DNA of 64,000 nucleotides. It comes from Parapristionchus giblindavisi. Its lineage: Eukaryota; Nematoda; Chromadorea; Rhabditida; Diplogasteridae. Positions 1-11,871 of the stretch are shown here, one piece after another. The notes beneath the pieces were generated by a model that was not told the origin of the DNA, ran no database searches, and was given only the letters and a program-made list of their open reading frames with translations. Each line of letters starts with the position of its first letter. Positions within the stretch are counted from its first letter, which is position 1. The stretch spans positions 744,001 to 808,000 of the forward strand of contig CALSFV010000214.1 in the NCBI GenBank assembly GCA_943737045.1. The letters are read 5' to 3'. Position numbers and translations under genes: made by a program.

Positions 1-339
1 CATTGAAACATCAATTTTTTGCTGGAATTACCATGCAGACATAAAATACTGTCGGGGGATTCGAACTCGTGTTGAAAAAGTGAAAATGCAACTGCAACTG
101 CAAAAATGCAACTTTTTGGCTGTCTTTCGTGCGGCGGATATGGGACGGGTTTCGTTTAAAAAATCGATCAACTGCAACTTTTGACAGTTGATTCTTACTA
201 AGTTGACCATGCTGATTATCGCTATGTAGGTCACTAACCGTAATTTCAACCATCACAGAAACCATTCCCTAGTTAGAACGCGAGTTGAGTAACCAGTTTC
301 ATACCATTATTTATTCAATTCATTAGTAACAAGAGTATG

Positions 340-720
340 TCAATGGATTTCGATGTGCCCTCCTTTCGCGTTAATACAAGCCCGGAGGAACTTCTCGAAT
401 GCAGTGTGCATTTTACGGAGGTAATTGTCGTTGATTTTGTTCCATGCTCGGAGGGGAGCCGGCATCAGGCTTGCCAGAGTAGAGTACTTGGTAGTAGAGA
501 TCTTTCTCTACAGAACCCTCGGAACTGAGGTTCATGGGATACAAGTCCGGTGAGATGGGGTCATTCGTTGGGAGTGATGTAGTCGGGAATGTTCTCACCA
601 AACCACTCTTGGCTTTGGCTGTTTCCTCCGCACTGCTGCGTCCAAAAGCTCCGACCGAAGTGAGACTTGGTCCTGGGGAGGAGTGTAGCTTTCAGGATGC
701 AATTGATTTAGTTGTGAACT
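340..720 (-). pseudogene. Relic Tc1/mariner-superfamily transposase, C-terminal part
   Basis: Read on the minus strand, the 3' part gives WNKINDNYLRKM, then FEKFLRACINAKGGHIE and a stop. This resembles the end of Tc1-like transposases, where an arginine/leucine-rich helix precedes an AKGGHIE-type tail. Upstream, in a shifted frame, PISPDLYPMNLS resembles the SPDLNPMD motif around the second catalytic Asp. The match moves between frames and crosses stops, so the copy is dead. Terminal repeats were not identified. The assignment is motif recognition from memory. Confidence 0.6.
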
Positions 721-724
721 TGAT

Positions 725-1190
725 GTGTACTTAATGTGTACATTATCACATGAAGTAGATTTCTAAGTATACTTCAAGTGGTGTATCTACAGCAATGCTT
801 TTCGCCAAATGTTCAATCAATGAGGTGGGCTGGTGAGGTAAACTTCAAAACAATATTTTCAGACGACTTTAAGATTTGATCTATTTCACCAATCTTGGTC
901 ATTTGAATCACCTACACACAGTGTGATCAGTCGAAGTAGACCACTCTTAGATATCGAATCATAATTGTAGAAGTTAGATTTGCATTATTACCGACATCTT
1001 CCTAATGCTTTACATTCCCTTGTAGATTTTTTTCAAATATACTTCTGTCATTTTCACTCCATCTGAGTCCGATGCTGATACACTAAATATTCCACCGACG
1101 TCGTGATAATACTGCAAGGAGAAACGGAACCAATAATGATACTGCACAACTAATGGTTGAAACATTGAACAAGTATTGGCGGAGTGATTG
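725..1190. other. Non-coding stretch with a decayed repeat fragment
   Basis: Bases 738-815 (GAAGTAGA, AAGTATACTTCAAGTGG, TTCGCCAAATGTTC) resemble the repeat at 8915-9025, so this is probably a diverged solo piece of the element annotated at 8892-10070. I see no gene in the rest. Confidence 0.4.
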
Positions 1191-1965
1191 TCCTGAATTC
1201 CGAATTCATTTCATGTCATGTTATGCGAATGTCAGATGCATTTCATTGACGAACAGTATGATGTGATTAATGGCATCTGCCTTTCCTGGCTGACGTGAGT
1301 TTATATGGACATCTCAGTCGTTACGACGGGGAGACATAAGGCAAATCTAACGTCACATTGAAGACGAATGGGGATGATGTCTCGACTTTAGCATATCGAA
1401 TACGTTTTTCAACCAACATTGAACAAAATGCCTAATCACAAATGTCTAAAGAACAGAGTTGAAGTTATTGACTTTTTCAGAATAGAATACTACAAAAGCA
1501 GAGTCACGCCACCTTCAGTTCAGCCATGAATTTCATTTAATCTGTATTCAAATTCACTTTTCTGAAAATAGTGCTCATTGTCAGTTTAAAGATTTACACA
1601 CAATCATCGATGATAAAGATATTGAAAATATTTTGCTTCAGAATTTGATCAGTGCCGTATTTGTGTTGCCTTTGCATATGTCCATCAAACATCAACCCGA
1701 TTCTTCTTCAATCTGACGTTAGATTTGCCTTAAGTCTCTCCGTCGTAACGATGGACATGTCCACATAAACTCACGTCAGGCGTAACACTGCATAAAAGAA
1801 GCTTACATTTATAGCATCATATTCTTCGTCAATGAAATGAACCTAGCAGTTAGGAGATTAATAGAATAGCTATTCTGCCAATGACCATGTTTATCTTTCC
1901 TAAAACTTCTTGGACAGTATTATATAATGATTGTTCACATAGGACATGAATTCCGGAATTCTTCC
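1190..1965. repeat. Foldback (long inverted repeat) element
   Basis: Bases 1238-1365 and 1705-1850 are inverted copies. Shared blocks include the GACGTGAGTTTATATGGACAT region and TTAGATTTGCCTTA. A weaker inverted match (GAATTCCGGAATTCAT type) extends it to about 1190 and 1965. No ORF of note is inside. Exact ends and a target duplication were not resolved. Confidence 0.6.
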
Positions 1966-2765
1966 AGTCCTTCTATGTTTACGTATATTGATCACTTTTA
2001 CAAGTTATCTCTGACAACAGAATTCGTCTTTTCGACACCTTGCAGAAGTGTAATTTTTTGTCCAATACATAGGAATTCTTTTAAATATGTAAATCAGGAT
2101 CAGGATCAAGCGAATATTTCATCATTTATATCGATACGACGAAATGTTTGCACGGAGTATATAATGAAGTTATATAATGAAGATAAAGATTGGGTCATTA
2201 AAGCGACCGTATGACTATCACTCCTGAAGTATTTGATGGAAATAAAATTAATAAATAAATAAAAAAATACAGTACGTACAACGTTCCGGCTCGAGACTTC
2301 CATCGACACAGCTGAACTGAAAAGATTTTTTTAGCTTTTTTGCTTGTCTGACAATAAGAGGTCGGCAATATAATTTTGTTTTGATTTGACAAAGAGGTCG
2401 ACTAGCATGGATGCAGCCTTGTGCGAAAAATCCTTGAATTTCAAATATTAGGAGGACAAAATAAAGCAAGAGACGAGTTTGTCTGATTAATGAAAACGAC
2501 AGAATAGCAAATACAACTTTTACCTCATCAGTTTCTTTCTTTTTTTGTTCTTAAGTCCTGCTTCCGCTATCCATCTTAAAATATATTTAATTAATTAGAC
2601 TTGACATTCTCAAAAGTAAGAATAAATGTTAACTTTGTACATAGTTTCAAGATTTATCGATTCACTTTACAATTAGCATTACCATCGTTTGAACAGGTTC
2701 ATTATTTCATATTTCATCGAGATTTTTATTAATAAATAATGATTTCTAATCTGGATGAGAAAAAT
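1966..2765. other. AT-rich non-coding region
   Basis: Downstream flank of the minus-strand gene that ends at 2766. Short open frames occur on the minus strand at 2106-2470, but they overlap in several frames and show no domain or splice logic. No gene is called. Confidence 0.4.
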
Positions 2766-5700
2766 TTACTTGTCTCCATTGCAAACAATGCATGCTGAAG
2801 AGAATATCCCAGTTCCAGTGGCAGCTTGCTTCTGAAATGCAAGGTTCATTTCATGACACCCTCATAAAATCTCTTATCCATTAATGAATTATTCCCTTTT
2901 TAGGTAATTCTTCCCCAAATGTTCAACATGTTCTCTCACCTATACATTAATGATTATCTTATATAAGAATTACGAAGGGGAATATTGCATTTTCGGTATG
3001 GAAGCTAATACGCTCTAATAACACACTGAGACAAAATTAATCTCAAGCGGCTAGTCAAAATTTTTTATAATCCGGCTTTCGTTTAATGCTCACAATAGGG
3101 TCAAAACTGTAACGAAACGTACCAGATACCATTGACCACTACTCGGGCAGATGAGGTATGAGGTGCCATCGCTATCTTCTTCGATCGTCATATCATTCAC
3201 TAGCACGAGGTTTGAAGGAAGGGTACCGGTATACGGTTGTGGTAGTGGTGCACTGCATGCGCCAATGTCTAAAATGAACAACCTTTTTTTAAACATATTC
3301 AACAGATTTGTTTATTGGTATCGATGAAAAATGAATTTTCCTGTCCCGGGGTGGTATTCTTTTCTCAATTTCGGCATCTGCCGAAATTTATTTCGCACAC
3401 ACGCTATGAGACAGAGCGGTCTGCCGAAAATGAGAACGGCGTTCCGAATGCCGAAATGTTGGCGAAATGAATCTTATTTTATATTAGGGTGTTCCAAAAG
3501 TCTTTGCACTTTTTTCATACTTCATATTTTTTTAAATAACAAACGAAGAAGCAACATTCAAATGATGACATACTATCCATGTTTATGAACAACTGTCATC
3601 CATCTCGTAGGCGACTGTATGACACCGTTTTGCCAGAACTCATTAGGAAGGGAGGCAATCCAAAGGTCGAATTCCCGTTTCATATCGTTCAGACTACGGA
3701 AGATTTTCCCTCTGCAGCAGTTCCCGAGAGATCTGAAAGCATGGCAAGAACAAGGGGACAGATCGGGGGAATACGGCGGATGGGGTAGCCAGCCAATATC
3801 TAAATTCTTCAATTTGCCCTGCGTCTTGTTAGTGTGACGTGTCCTTGCGATGTTCGTTAAAAACAATACTTTTCCTCACACAAAGCGGCTGAGAAGGACT
3901 CGGGCCTCCATCTCCTTTAGTTGTTCGAAGAAGGCATCGGTGGTAACAGTTTGCCCCTCTGGTAACGGTTCGTAATAAACCACAACAAGAGAGCAGAAAA
4001 AGAATGAGAGCGACTAATTCTTTCCATTCGGATTGCGATTCGGGAAAGGTTTTGCTTCCTTCCAAGAGGGCAGCTATTCAATCTTTATATGAAGGTTGTC
4101 GTACAACACCCACTCTTCATCCTGGTAGACAATGAACTTCACTCAATCAGTGGATCAAGAACGGCCGAGATTTGAAGTGACGATATCGACTCGGTTTTTT
4201 AGCTGTAGGATAGAGAGTATTGTGCGTATAAAATGTACTTGCATAAGAAAATGACAAACAGTGCTAACGAACGGAAGTCACAATCGAGAGGAGGTCGAGA
4301 TGTAGCCTTCTACATCTCGCCCCGCCTCTCGATTTTCTCTCCGCTGCCTCTCTCTAACCCGGCTGACCTTCGCCGCGCGCTATGTGATATATAAAAGAGA
4401 TAGGCATAGTTTCTGAACCATGCAAAACAAGAAAGTCTCTTGTGGGAGTGGTTGGCTACTCTCGTACCAAATAAACAAGTGTATTTTATACTCTCAATAT
4501 ATGGGGAATCAATTAAGATGCCCTGGGCAAAGGGAAGACCGAATGAGCATGCGATGGATAGTGGATCTTGAAGTACCATTTGTCTACTCCAGGTCTCACA
4601 AACTCTGCATCGGATAACTACCGTCAATTCCAAGAACCAGGCCTTCATTTTAGCTGGTAGGACGTCATGACCTTGGTTTTTCAACCAAAGTAAAATGGTT
4701 GTTCTTGAAAAGAAAATACCAGGACAAGACTGTTACACGACATGGCGCCCTTGGCTTCATTGACTGGGGTTGTTGGTGATACGTTTCTGTTGCAGTCCAC
4801 TCCGTACGGCGCAAGTCAAGAAGGACATGTCGAACTTTGAGTAATGGTGTCATAAATAAAAATTTAAATTTAGTCGAAGAAAGGGAGTTGGCAAATGAGA
4901 CTTATCACATTTACTAGTCAATAAGCGTTCGATATAGGAAAAATTCCACATGGCATAACAACAGCTCTCGAGCGAGAAATCGAGGTCCAAAGTACTACCA
5001 GAAAAAAGTGCAAAGACTTTTGGAACATCCTAATAATAGAGAAATTCGGCGCACTTTTTGGAATCCCTAAATATATGAAGGGAGAACAAAGGAATTTCGG
5101 CATGTCGTTTTCATTTTAGCTCTTCATTTTTTCCTCGTGCGGCTTTTATTACATTTTCTATTTTTGTGCTTACCCTCAGCGGTGGTTAATTCATTTTATA
5201 TATAATGGCTCGTTAAAAAATAGTGGAAAACCGAAATCGGCGACTTTCCACCCGTTAAAAAAGTACCCGGAAAGTCGAAAATGGAAACACGAGATTTGAA
5301 TTCGCGCGCGCGCAAAGAGGTGGGGGAATTCAAATTCCGACTTTCCGACAACGAATTTCCGCGAATTGCAGTTTTTAGCGAGCAGGAAGTTGAATTTCCA
5401 TTTTAACTGCTAAAAATCGATGACGGAAAGTCGGAATTTGAATTCCCGCACCATTTTGCGTGCGCGCGAATTCAAATTCCGTGTTTCCATTTTCGGCTTT
5501 CCGGATACTTTTTTAACAGGTGGAAAGTCGCCGAGTTCGGTTTTCCACTATTTTTTAACGAGCCATAACTACTTGCTCCGAGCGGCAGAAATCATCATCT
5601 AGATCAACCGACAAGCGAAGGGAAGAGCGAGTGAAATGATGAATGAAAATCGAAATGAATGACAAACATTAGTTTTATTTACTAGGAAGAGAAACGATGG

Positions 5701-8700
5701 AGAATGAAAGAAAGCAACATAGCCTAGTGGTTGATTCATAAGTTGTCATGCGAATGGTCGGTGGTTCGCGACCCTCTTAAACTTGTGTCTTTTGCGAAAC
5801 AAGTGCGATCATTTTCAACACTTCCTAAAATATTTCGGCATACCGCGAAATATTTCGGCACGTCGAAAATTTCGGCATTGCCGAAATCGACGAAAGAATA
5901 CCACCCCTGTATATGATAATTATAGGCTCCGTGAGTGAAGTTCATTGGTACTTGGAAATTTCTTACAATTGAAAATTCGCTTCAGTGTGTGTTTGTGGTG
6001 CGGTTTGACGACGTTTACTAACAATTTTAATACGATCAATCAATCGAATTGAATCCTTGACTAATTCTGAGAAACTTTGCTATAAGAGTTTTTGATCAAA
6101 GGCCAACGAACGCTGAAATCGCTAATTTTCGAAAAAAAATTTCATATGAAATTAATTCTATTAATTTGAAATTAACGGTTCTTGCATACGGCCACTGGGC
6201 AGAATGAAAAAATGACGAGTTCTTGCATGACAAGAACTGGGCAGAATAAATGCCCTGTTCTTTTAGAACTTCAATTGTCAATAGGAAGAGTAATTGGCCA
6301 AACAAACAAAAAAAGTCAGACGGCGCAAAAATATGACATTTTTTAAATTTTTTGACACATTAAATCCTTTGCCCTCAATGTCAGCCTCATTTTCCATCAT
6401 GGGCTGCGGCAATATAGAAAATCTATGTTTTATGACTCCCAAGTAGATATTGCAAAAATTACCAAATGCACTGTCCTATATCATAACACATATTCGATTT
6501 AAAAAAGTATAATTTATAAAACAATTAATCAATTTTGTTTATGCACGAATCAATTTTGTTTGTTGAACTCAATTGTGGTGAGGATTGGCGACATTTCTTA
6601 ATTTATTTTTGTTGGCTTTTCTGCCAGTTTCATGCATATTTCAGCCGGTGTATTCAACTATTCATCCTCTATTACTCGCCAGTGTTTCAATTTTCGTTGA
6701 ATTGAATTAATATAGTTGCGCCTGTCTACATTTCCCACACTGTATGATCTCTAATAGAAGGACAACCAGCGGAAGATTAGCTGCATTATGTTGACAAAAC
6801 ATGTTGACTTCTTTAAACGTTTTAAGTGGATAATAAATTTGGAAGAAGTTTTTGTGATTGTATTAGGGTGTCTGGAAAGTCTTTGCACTTTTTTCTGCAC
6901 TTACTTTGGACAACTCTTACTCGGACGAGAGAGAGTGCTATGCCTTGCGGCACTTTTCCTACATAGATGAGGGGCCTATTGATCGGGGGGCGCCCGTTTC
7001 GGCAACGAGTTATAAATCGGTTGGGAGAAGGTCTATGGAAACAAAAGTTGTACCATTGTTATCAGTAGTGGTGTACGGTATGGTGCTACCGTAACCGACG
7101 GGAATCGTGAACTGATTTTTTTCAGTGGACCCATGACCCGGGGTTCATGGTTGAAATTGGCTGAAGTCGAAAAATTCATGATGGCCCGAGATCAAATACT
7201 AGTTGCTGTTATATCAACAGTGAGCCAAATTTTATCTTTATTGATACCGTAACCCGTACTACCGTAATCTAGCTACCGTAACCTGCAATAATATGGCCAA
7301 ATGCACTTCAAATCCCAGTTTGATTACGGTAGTTCGGGTTCCGGTATCAATAAAGATAAAAGTTGGCTCACTGTTGATATAACAGCAACTAATATTTGAT
7401 CTCGGGCCATATTGAATTTTTCGACTTCAGCCAATTTCAACCATGAACCCCGGGTCATGGGTCGAAAAAAATCAGCTCACGATTCCCGACGGTTACGGTT
7501 GCACCATACCGTACACCACTACTGATAACAATGGTACAGCTTTTGTTTCCATAGACCTTCTCCCAACCGATTTATAACTCGTTGCCGAAACGGGCGCCCC
7601 CCTATTGATCAGCCAATGTGATAAGTTTCATTTGCCAACTCTCTGTCCTTGACTTTATTTTAATTTTCATAACTATGGGTCAGTTGCCCAGTGTTTGACA
7701 TGTCCCTCTTCATTTGTACCGTACGGGGAGGACTGCATTAGAAACGAACCACAAACAATCCCAGTCAATGAAGCCTAGGGTGAAGTGTCCTGTAACAGTC
7801 AAAACCATTTTTGTTTGGTTGAAAAGGGGGCCCAGGACGTCGTCCCAGTTCGAATCAAGACCTGGGCCTTCGCACTGTTCCAAGTCAGCCGAAGAAGAGT
7901 TAGAGATAAATGGAGCAGACAATTGATACTCCAAGATACACCACCTATCCCATCCTCATATTTTTCTACCAACAGAAAGCATTGTTCTGTTCTCGCAAAA
8001 CATATGCAAGGGAGAAGGTGAAACTTTGCTTATTTAAGCATGAATGCAAATGATATTTTTAATTCAACGAAAATTGAACCACTGGCGAGTAATAGAGGAT
8101 GAATAGTTGAATACACTGGTCATGGCGTTGAAATATGCATGAAACTAGAAGTACAGCCAACAAAAATAAATTAGAAAACGTCGCCAATCCTCACCACAAT
8201 TGAGTTCAATACACAAAATTGATTCGTACATAAACTTCTAATTTTTTATAAATTGTATTTTTTTTAAATCGAAGATGTGCTTGATATCTTTGATAAAAAC
8301 TCTTCTTAGCAAAAGTTTTTTTAGAATAAGTCAAGGATTCGATTGCGCCCATTCCCGAATCAATAGACATCGAATTAATATTGTTAGTAAACGTCGCCAA
8401 TAGAGTTGGCAATAACGCACTATTCATTGCGGGCCCGCAGAGCGGTGTAATTCATTGCGGGCCCGCAAACTCGAATGGTGCGGTGTAAAATCATTGCGGG
8501 CCCGCAATGGCATTGCGGGCCCGCAAAGTCCTTTTCCTCTCCTAGCGAATGAAGAGAGAAGGAAGAGAAGAGGAAAATGACTTTGCGGGCCCGCAATGCC
8601 ATTGCGGGCCCGCAATGATTTTACACCGCTCCATTCGAAATTGCGGGACGCAATGATTTCACACCGCATTGCGGGCCCGCAATCACTAGCAATGAAAAGC

Positions 8701-10450
8701 CAATTTCTTTGCGGGCCCGCAACGTCCGAATTGCCAACTCTAGTCGCCAAACCACACCACAAACACCCACTGAATTTTCAATTGGAAGAAATTTCCAAGT
8801 AGTGAACTTCACTCATGGAACCTGTAATTATCATATATAAAACAGTAAAATTCATTTTTCGTCGATACTATGTGGATTTTCTCACAATCAGCTCTGGTAT
8901 TTCGAAACTTAAAGTCTACTTAAAGTATTCACTTGAAGTAGACTTGTAAGTCTACTTAAAGTTAAACGTAAGTCTACTTAAAGTGGTGTGGTATACTGTA
9001 ATGCATTTCGTCAAATGTTCTTTCACTTTAAGTTTACTTAAAGTCTACTTTAAGTCTGTGACGTAGTTTAAGAGGCCGTTTGTGTAAGAGTCGAACAAGG
9101 GTTGGCACAGGCCAAAAATTTTAATACCCTCAAAACTTGTGTATAGGGGTTATCGACCCCGCTGATGAAGATGGACATAGTTATCTTGGCCCCAGTGGTC
9201 CCGCAACGCCTGGGACGGATTACGGTAACATCACGTTTTCAAGTCGTTCTCGGTCCATGGTTGAGCTAGAGGTATGAAAATTGGGCTCCTGGGTCAGAAT
9301 TCGATGGCGATGATGGCTGTCTACATCATTAGTTTTGAAAAGTTTTCAAAAGGTTGATTAGTGGAAATTTTGATGGACACGGATGCGGGCATAGCGAGTG
9401 TGACAGTTCGAACCGGCGTGACGAGAGGATTCCAATGATGTATTATGAGCCCATACGTACATTGCCATCTCAATATTGCCTCGATATAGTGAGCTGCAAA
9501 ATCACGAGGAGTTGTCTGCGTCTCTCTATTCCGCGCGCTCTCTCGACACTCTCTCATTTCGCCGCGCTCTCGAGAGAGTGCGAGAGAGCGCGCGGAATTG
9601 AGAGAGTCCTCTTGTTTACCTCTTTCGCGAGATGGCAATGTACGTATGGGCTCATAATACATCATTGGAATCCTCTCGTCACGCCGGTTCGAACTGTCAT
9701 GCTTGCTATGCCCGCATCCGTGTCCATCAAAATTTCCACTAATCAACCTTTTGAAAAATGTTCAAAACTAATGATGTAGACAGCCATCATCGCCATCGAA
9801 TTCTGTTCTAGGAGCCCAATTTTCATACATCTAGCTCAACCATGGACCGAGAACGACTTGAAAACGTGATGTTACCGTAATCCCGCCCAGGCGTTGCGGG
9901 ACCACTGGAGCCAAAATGACTATGCACATCTTCATCAGCGAGGTCGATAACCCCTATACACAAGTTTTGAGGGCATTAAAATTTTTGGCCTGTGCCAACC
10001 CTCTCCCAGATTTGCCCGACTCTTACACAAACGGCCTCTTAAGTAGACTTTAAGTTTCGAAATACCAGAGAGATAGTCTGTTATTAGAATCCGCTAATTT
10101 TGTACACCAAAAAAAAGTAATTTTTTTTAATAGAAAAAGGAGGTGGATTTATTATTTGATCAATAAAATAAATGAATATTAATTTGTATGCATACCAGGT
10201 GTTGTGGTGGATGTAGTTGTCGTTGTTGAATCAACACTTGTCATTGTTTGCGATTTGCATGTTGTCTTCAGAAATACGCTTCTTTCAATTCCACAACCTG
10301 CTTGAGTCTTTCCTCCCAGAATACCACATCGCTCCTTTACCGACGAATACACAAATGCTTCACAATTGTCCTGAATCAAATAGCATCTGTACATCGCAAA
10401 CGACTTAAACCTAGTCGTGTTTTGCCATGAACACGTGCTTTTACATAATT
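2766..10450 (-). CDS. Secreted PAN-like / C6-like Cys-rich protein, 3' three exons (5' end unresolved)
   Basis: Three exons join in phase: 10450-10196, 3268-3123 and 2831-2766. The first reads CKSTCSWQNTTRF, MYRCYLIQDNCEAFVYSS, KERCGILGGK and KTTCKSQ. This Cys spacing resembles the end of a PAN/apple (nematode CW/PAN-3) domain and is followed by a Thr-rich linker. Exons 2 and 3 give DIGACSAPLPQPYTG, SYLICPSSGQWYL and FSSACIVCNGDK then TAA, a Cys-containing tail like the C6-type modules often attached to nematode PAN proteins. Donors are GTATGC and GTACGT; acceptors are TTTTAG and TTTCAG. The split codon (G+AC) and phase 0 agree. The first intron is 6.9 kb and almost wholly transposon. The protein is likely extracellular, but the signal-peptide exons were not found and the 5' boundary at 10450 (after ATGAG) is weak. 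Confidence 0.6.
3485..5032 (-). mobile_element. Degenerate mariner transposon
   Basis: Terminal inverted repeats run TAGGGTGTTCCAAAAGTC at the left and GACTTTTGGAACATCCTA at the right, flanked by TA. The minus strand contains pieces of a mariner transposase in order: TEWTATETYHQQPQSMKPRA (near 4830-4760), NEHRKDTSH (3829-3860) and WLPHPPYSPDLSPCSCHAF (3720-3790), the last being the usual PPYSPDL(A/S)P catalytic region with the following Asp replaced. Frames are interrupted. Minus the 0.28-kb nested MITE the copy is about 1.27 kb, normal for mariner. Confidence 0.8.
4218..4500. mobile_element. Small TIR element (TATTGNGNGTATAAAA family), copy 1
   Basis: Ends are TATTGTGCGTATAAAATGTA and its near reverse complement at 4478-4500 (ATTTTATACTCTCAATA). 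It interrupts the mariner transposase. A shorter relative lies at 22266-22419 and shares the first 90 bases. Confidence 0.7.
5206..5565. mobile_element. Harbinger-type MITE, 360 bp
   Basis: The element is a near-complete foldback starting TGGCTCGTTAAAAAATAG and ending with its complement, flanked by TAA on both sides. A 3-bp TAA duplication fits the PIF/Harbinger TWA preference. The same termini bound a larger copy at 18354-20212. Confidence 0.75.
5723..5792 (+). repeat. tRNA-like module (possible pol III A and B boxes)
   Basis: TAGCCTAGTGG at 5729-5739 matches the A-box consensus and GGTTCGCGACCC about 40 bases later resembles a B box. No full cloverleaf with anticodon stem is convincing, so this looks like a SINE head or tRNA relic, not a tRNA gene. 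Confidence 0.4.
6866..8035 (+). mobile_element. Second mariner remnant, split by a foldback
   Basis: 6866-6976 begins AGGGTGTCTGGAAAGTCTT, a variant of the mariner end at 3485. After the insertion at 6985-7602, the sequence continues from 7611. The region 7715-7830 reads ALETNHKQSQSMKPRVKCP, the same transposase segment seen in the first mariner. The right terminal repeat was not found, so the copy is truncated. Confidence 0.6.
6985..7602. mobile_element. Foldback element with 8-bp target duplication
   Basis: Near-perfect inverted repeat about 618 bp long, starting GGGGGGCGCCCGTTTCGGCA and ending with its complement. TATTGATC is duplicated at 6977-6984 and 7603-7610. An 8-bp duplication suggests hAT mobilisation. 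A related foldback sits at 23163-23797. Short ORFs inside exist only because both arms mirror each other. Confidence 0.8.
8401..8742. mobile_element. hAT-type MITE with repeated GCGGGCCCGC palindromes
   Basis: TIR TAGAGTTGGCAAT / ATTGCCAACTCTA with GTCGCCAA duplicated at 8393-8400 and 8743-8750 (8 bp, typical of hAT). The interior repeats TTGCGGGCCCGCAA about nine times in inverted symmetry. It sits in the right arm of the large element, where its removal restores the match to the left arm. Confidence 0.85.
8892..10070. mobile_element. TIR element with AAGTCTACTTAAAG repeats
   Basis: Left end CTCTGGTATTTCGAAACTTA and right end its reverse complement. Several AAGTCTACTTAAAGT repeats follow the left end (8910-9050). 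A 975-bp foldback occupies most of the interior. It lies in the long intron of the minus-strand PAN-like gene. Confidence 0.7.
9068..10042. mobile_element. 975-bp foldback nested in the preceding element
   Basis: Arms of about 480 bp start TTAAGAGGCCGTTTGTGTAA and end with the complement. Both strands give the same 141-codon ORF beginning MISGNFDGHGCGHS, which is an artefact of the inverted symmetry. The centre (9510-9610) is rich in GAGAGCGCG runs. Confidence 0.75.
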
Positions 10451-10718
10451 CTCATAATCGACACATCGGAAATAATAAAATCAATACTTTCAAATTTAAA
10501 TATTGCTCATATGAAATCAGCAGTCTGTTTCCCCAAAAATTTGATAGAAGTCAATTTTCTTATTTTCCTTTTTCCAACAACTTGAAACACTGAGTAACAT
10601 TTCGTTCTATTAAAATGTCAGAATGTTTTTTATAGAATACAGCTCGGGTACACTGACAAGGTATCAACTACCAAGCATTTATTTGAAATTCTTGGAAACA
10701 ATCTCTAAGTTTTTAGTT

Positions 10719-10840
10719 TAAAGTGAGCATTACCTCTCTAAATGGTCTCTTCATTGCGCACACTATTTCTCTGTTCTCAAACAACGAGAGAGTATTGCGC
10801 GTAGAAGAGACCATTGAGAGAGGCTACGCTCCCTTTAAGA
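10719..10840. mobile_element. MITE type B
   Basis: Imperfect foldback with the family signature ACCTCTCTAAATGGTCTCTT, CACACTATTTCTCTGTT, ACGAGAGAG, GAAGAGACCATTGA. Relatives lie at 28232, 45896, 50068 and 50766. Confidence 0.6.
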
Positions 10841-11816
10841 TAGTTTGCATGTTTAGTCGTTTGAGGCCAGGAAATGCATGTCGTGAAAATGGCGATGGAT
10901 GCCGGCATCCACACCGCGAAATATTGAAATGGTTTTCAATAGGGGTAAAACAGTAAAAGGTATACAGGTAAATCTCGATGCTCACACAAAGTCCTAGGCC
11001 AGCGATAATTCAAGGTCAATCCGGAGGGATTAATCACTTATTCGAACCTACTCTACCGCGTCACCTAACAACTAACAACTAATAACGCGATCTTGTAGTC
11101 ACTGACTATTCCCATTTCATGGAAGGCGCTGTGCTTAAAGGCAGCTGGTATCCAAAAATTTCGATTAGAAATAGTTAAAATAGTTGATCTCATGTTGATA
11201 AGCTCAAAGAACTATTCAGAAATATGTATTTAAAAGTTTGAAAAGACGCTCTGGTAAGAAGTTGGATTACTGTAGCCTGCTCCACACCACGGGCGAGGTT
11301 TCTGAACTACAATGTGCTAACTCCATCGAAAAGCTCAAAATAGCCCATTATTGAGTTTTATTCTTCATAATTCCCCACTGCGGATAGAATTATCATCAAA
11401 ATATTCAATTTCAAGTCGTATCCAAAGAGTTGGTGTGGCAATTAGGAAAAGGCTTCCGCTATCTGGAGCAGACTGTAGTTTTTTTAACTGCGCCGTTCTC
11501 CTTACCGGAGAATTCTTATAATATAAGATGTATATACTTCGAAACATAATTTCAAGCTGTTTTATATGAGATCAACTTGTTTTTCGTTTCCCGGTTCCTT
11601 TAATCTCATTTGCTCACGTTATCAGTGCATAGTTGTTTGCAGTCATCGAATATATCTTGAGAATTGATGGAAATCACTGAACGAACTTGTCCATCTACGA
11701 CTTCTTCATAACAAACTTCTGCTCTCGAAGATACTACAATCTTAAACATCGATGGATTTGAAATATTCTAGAAATATTCCTTACCAGCATCAATAGTAGA
11801 CACAAAACTAGATACA

Positions 11817-11871
11817 CTTCATTCACTATTCCTCAATTTCTCTGGAAGAAATTGAGGAATAGTGAATGAAG
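11817..11871. repeat. Perfect 25-bp hairpin with 5-base loop
   Basis: CTTCATTCACTATTCCTCAA followed by TTTCT pairs exactly with the complement ending at 11871; the loop is CTGGA. It is unique in the window. It could be a micro-foldback; the loop is too short for a typical pre-miRNA. Confidence 0.75.

Larger units (their letters stand above)
3346..5909. mobile_element. TIR element nested in the left arm of the larger element
   Basis: Ends are GGGGTGGTATTCTTT near 3348 and GAAAGAATACCACCCC near 5908, with inner TTTCGGCAT/TGCCGAAAT repeats at both sides. Flanks share CCTGT, a possible target duplication. Removing it restores the inverted symmetry of the surrounding element, which supports insertion. 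It carries a mariner copy, a Harbinger-type MITE and a tRNA-like module. Confidence 0.6.
3318..8868. mobile_element. Large TIR element, host of several nested insertions
   Basis: Left end GTATCGATGAAAAATGAATT matches the reverse complement of the right end at 8842-8868. After a later insertion (3346-5909) is removed, the left arm resumes at 5910 and pairs inversely with 8752-8841, then 5985-6110 pairs with 8280-8400 and 6530-6710 with 8040-8230. Arms are therefore about 0.8 kb. The middle holds a mariner remnant. No transposase of its own was recognised, so it is probably non-autonomous. Confidence 0.65.

Noticed and set aside
9321..9779. Two 141-codon ORFs, one per strand, with the same N-terminus
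   Set aside because: They are the two arms of one foldback read outward. The symmetry creates both.
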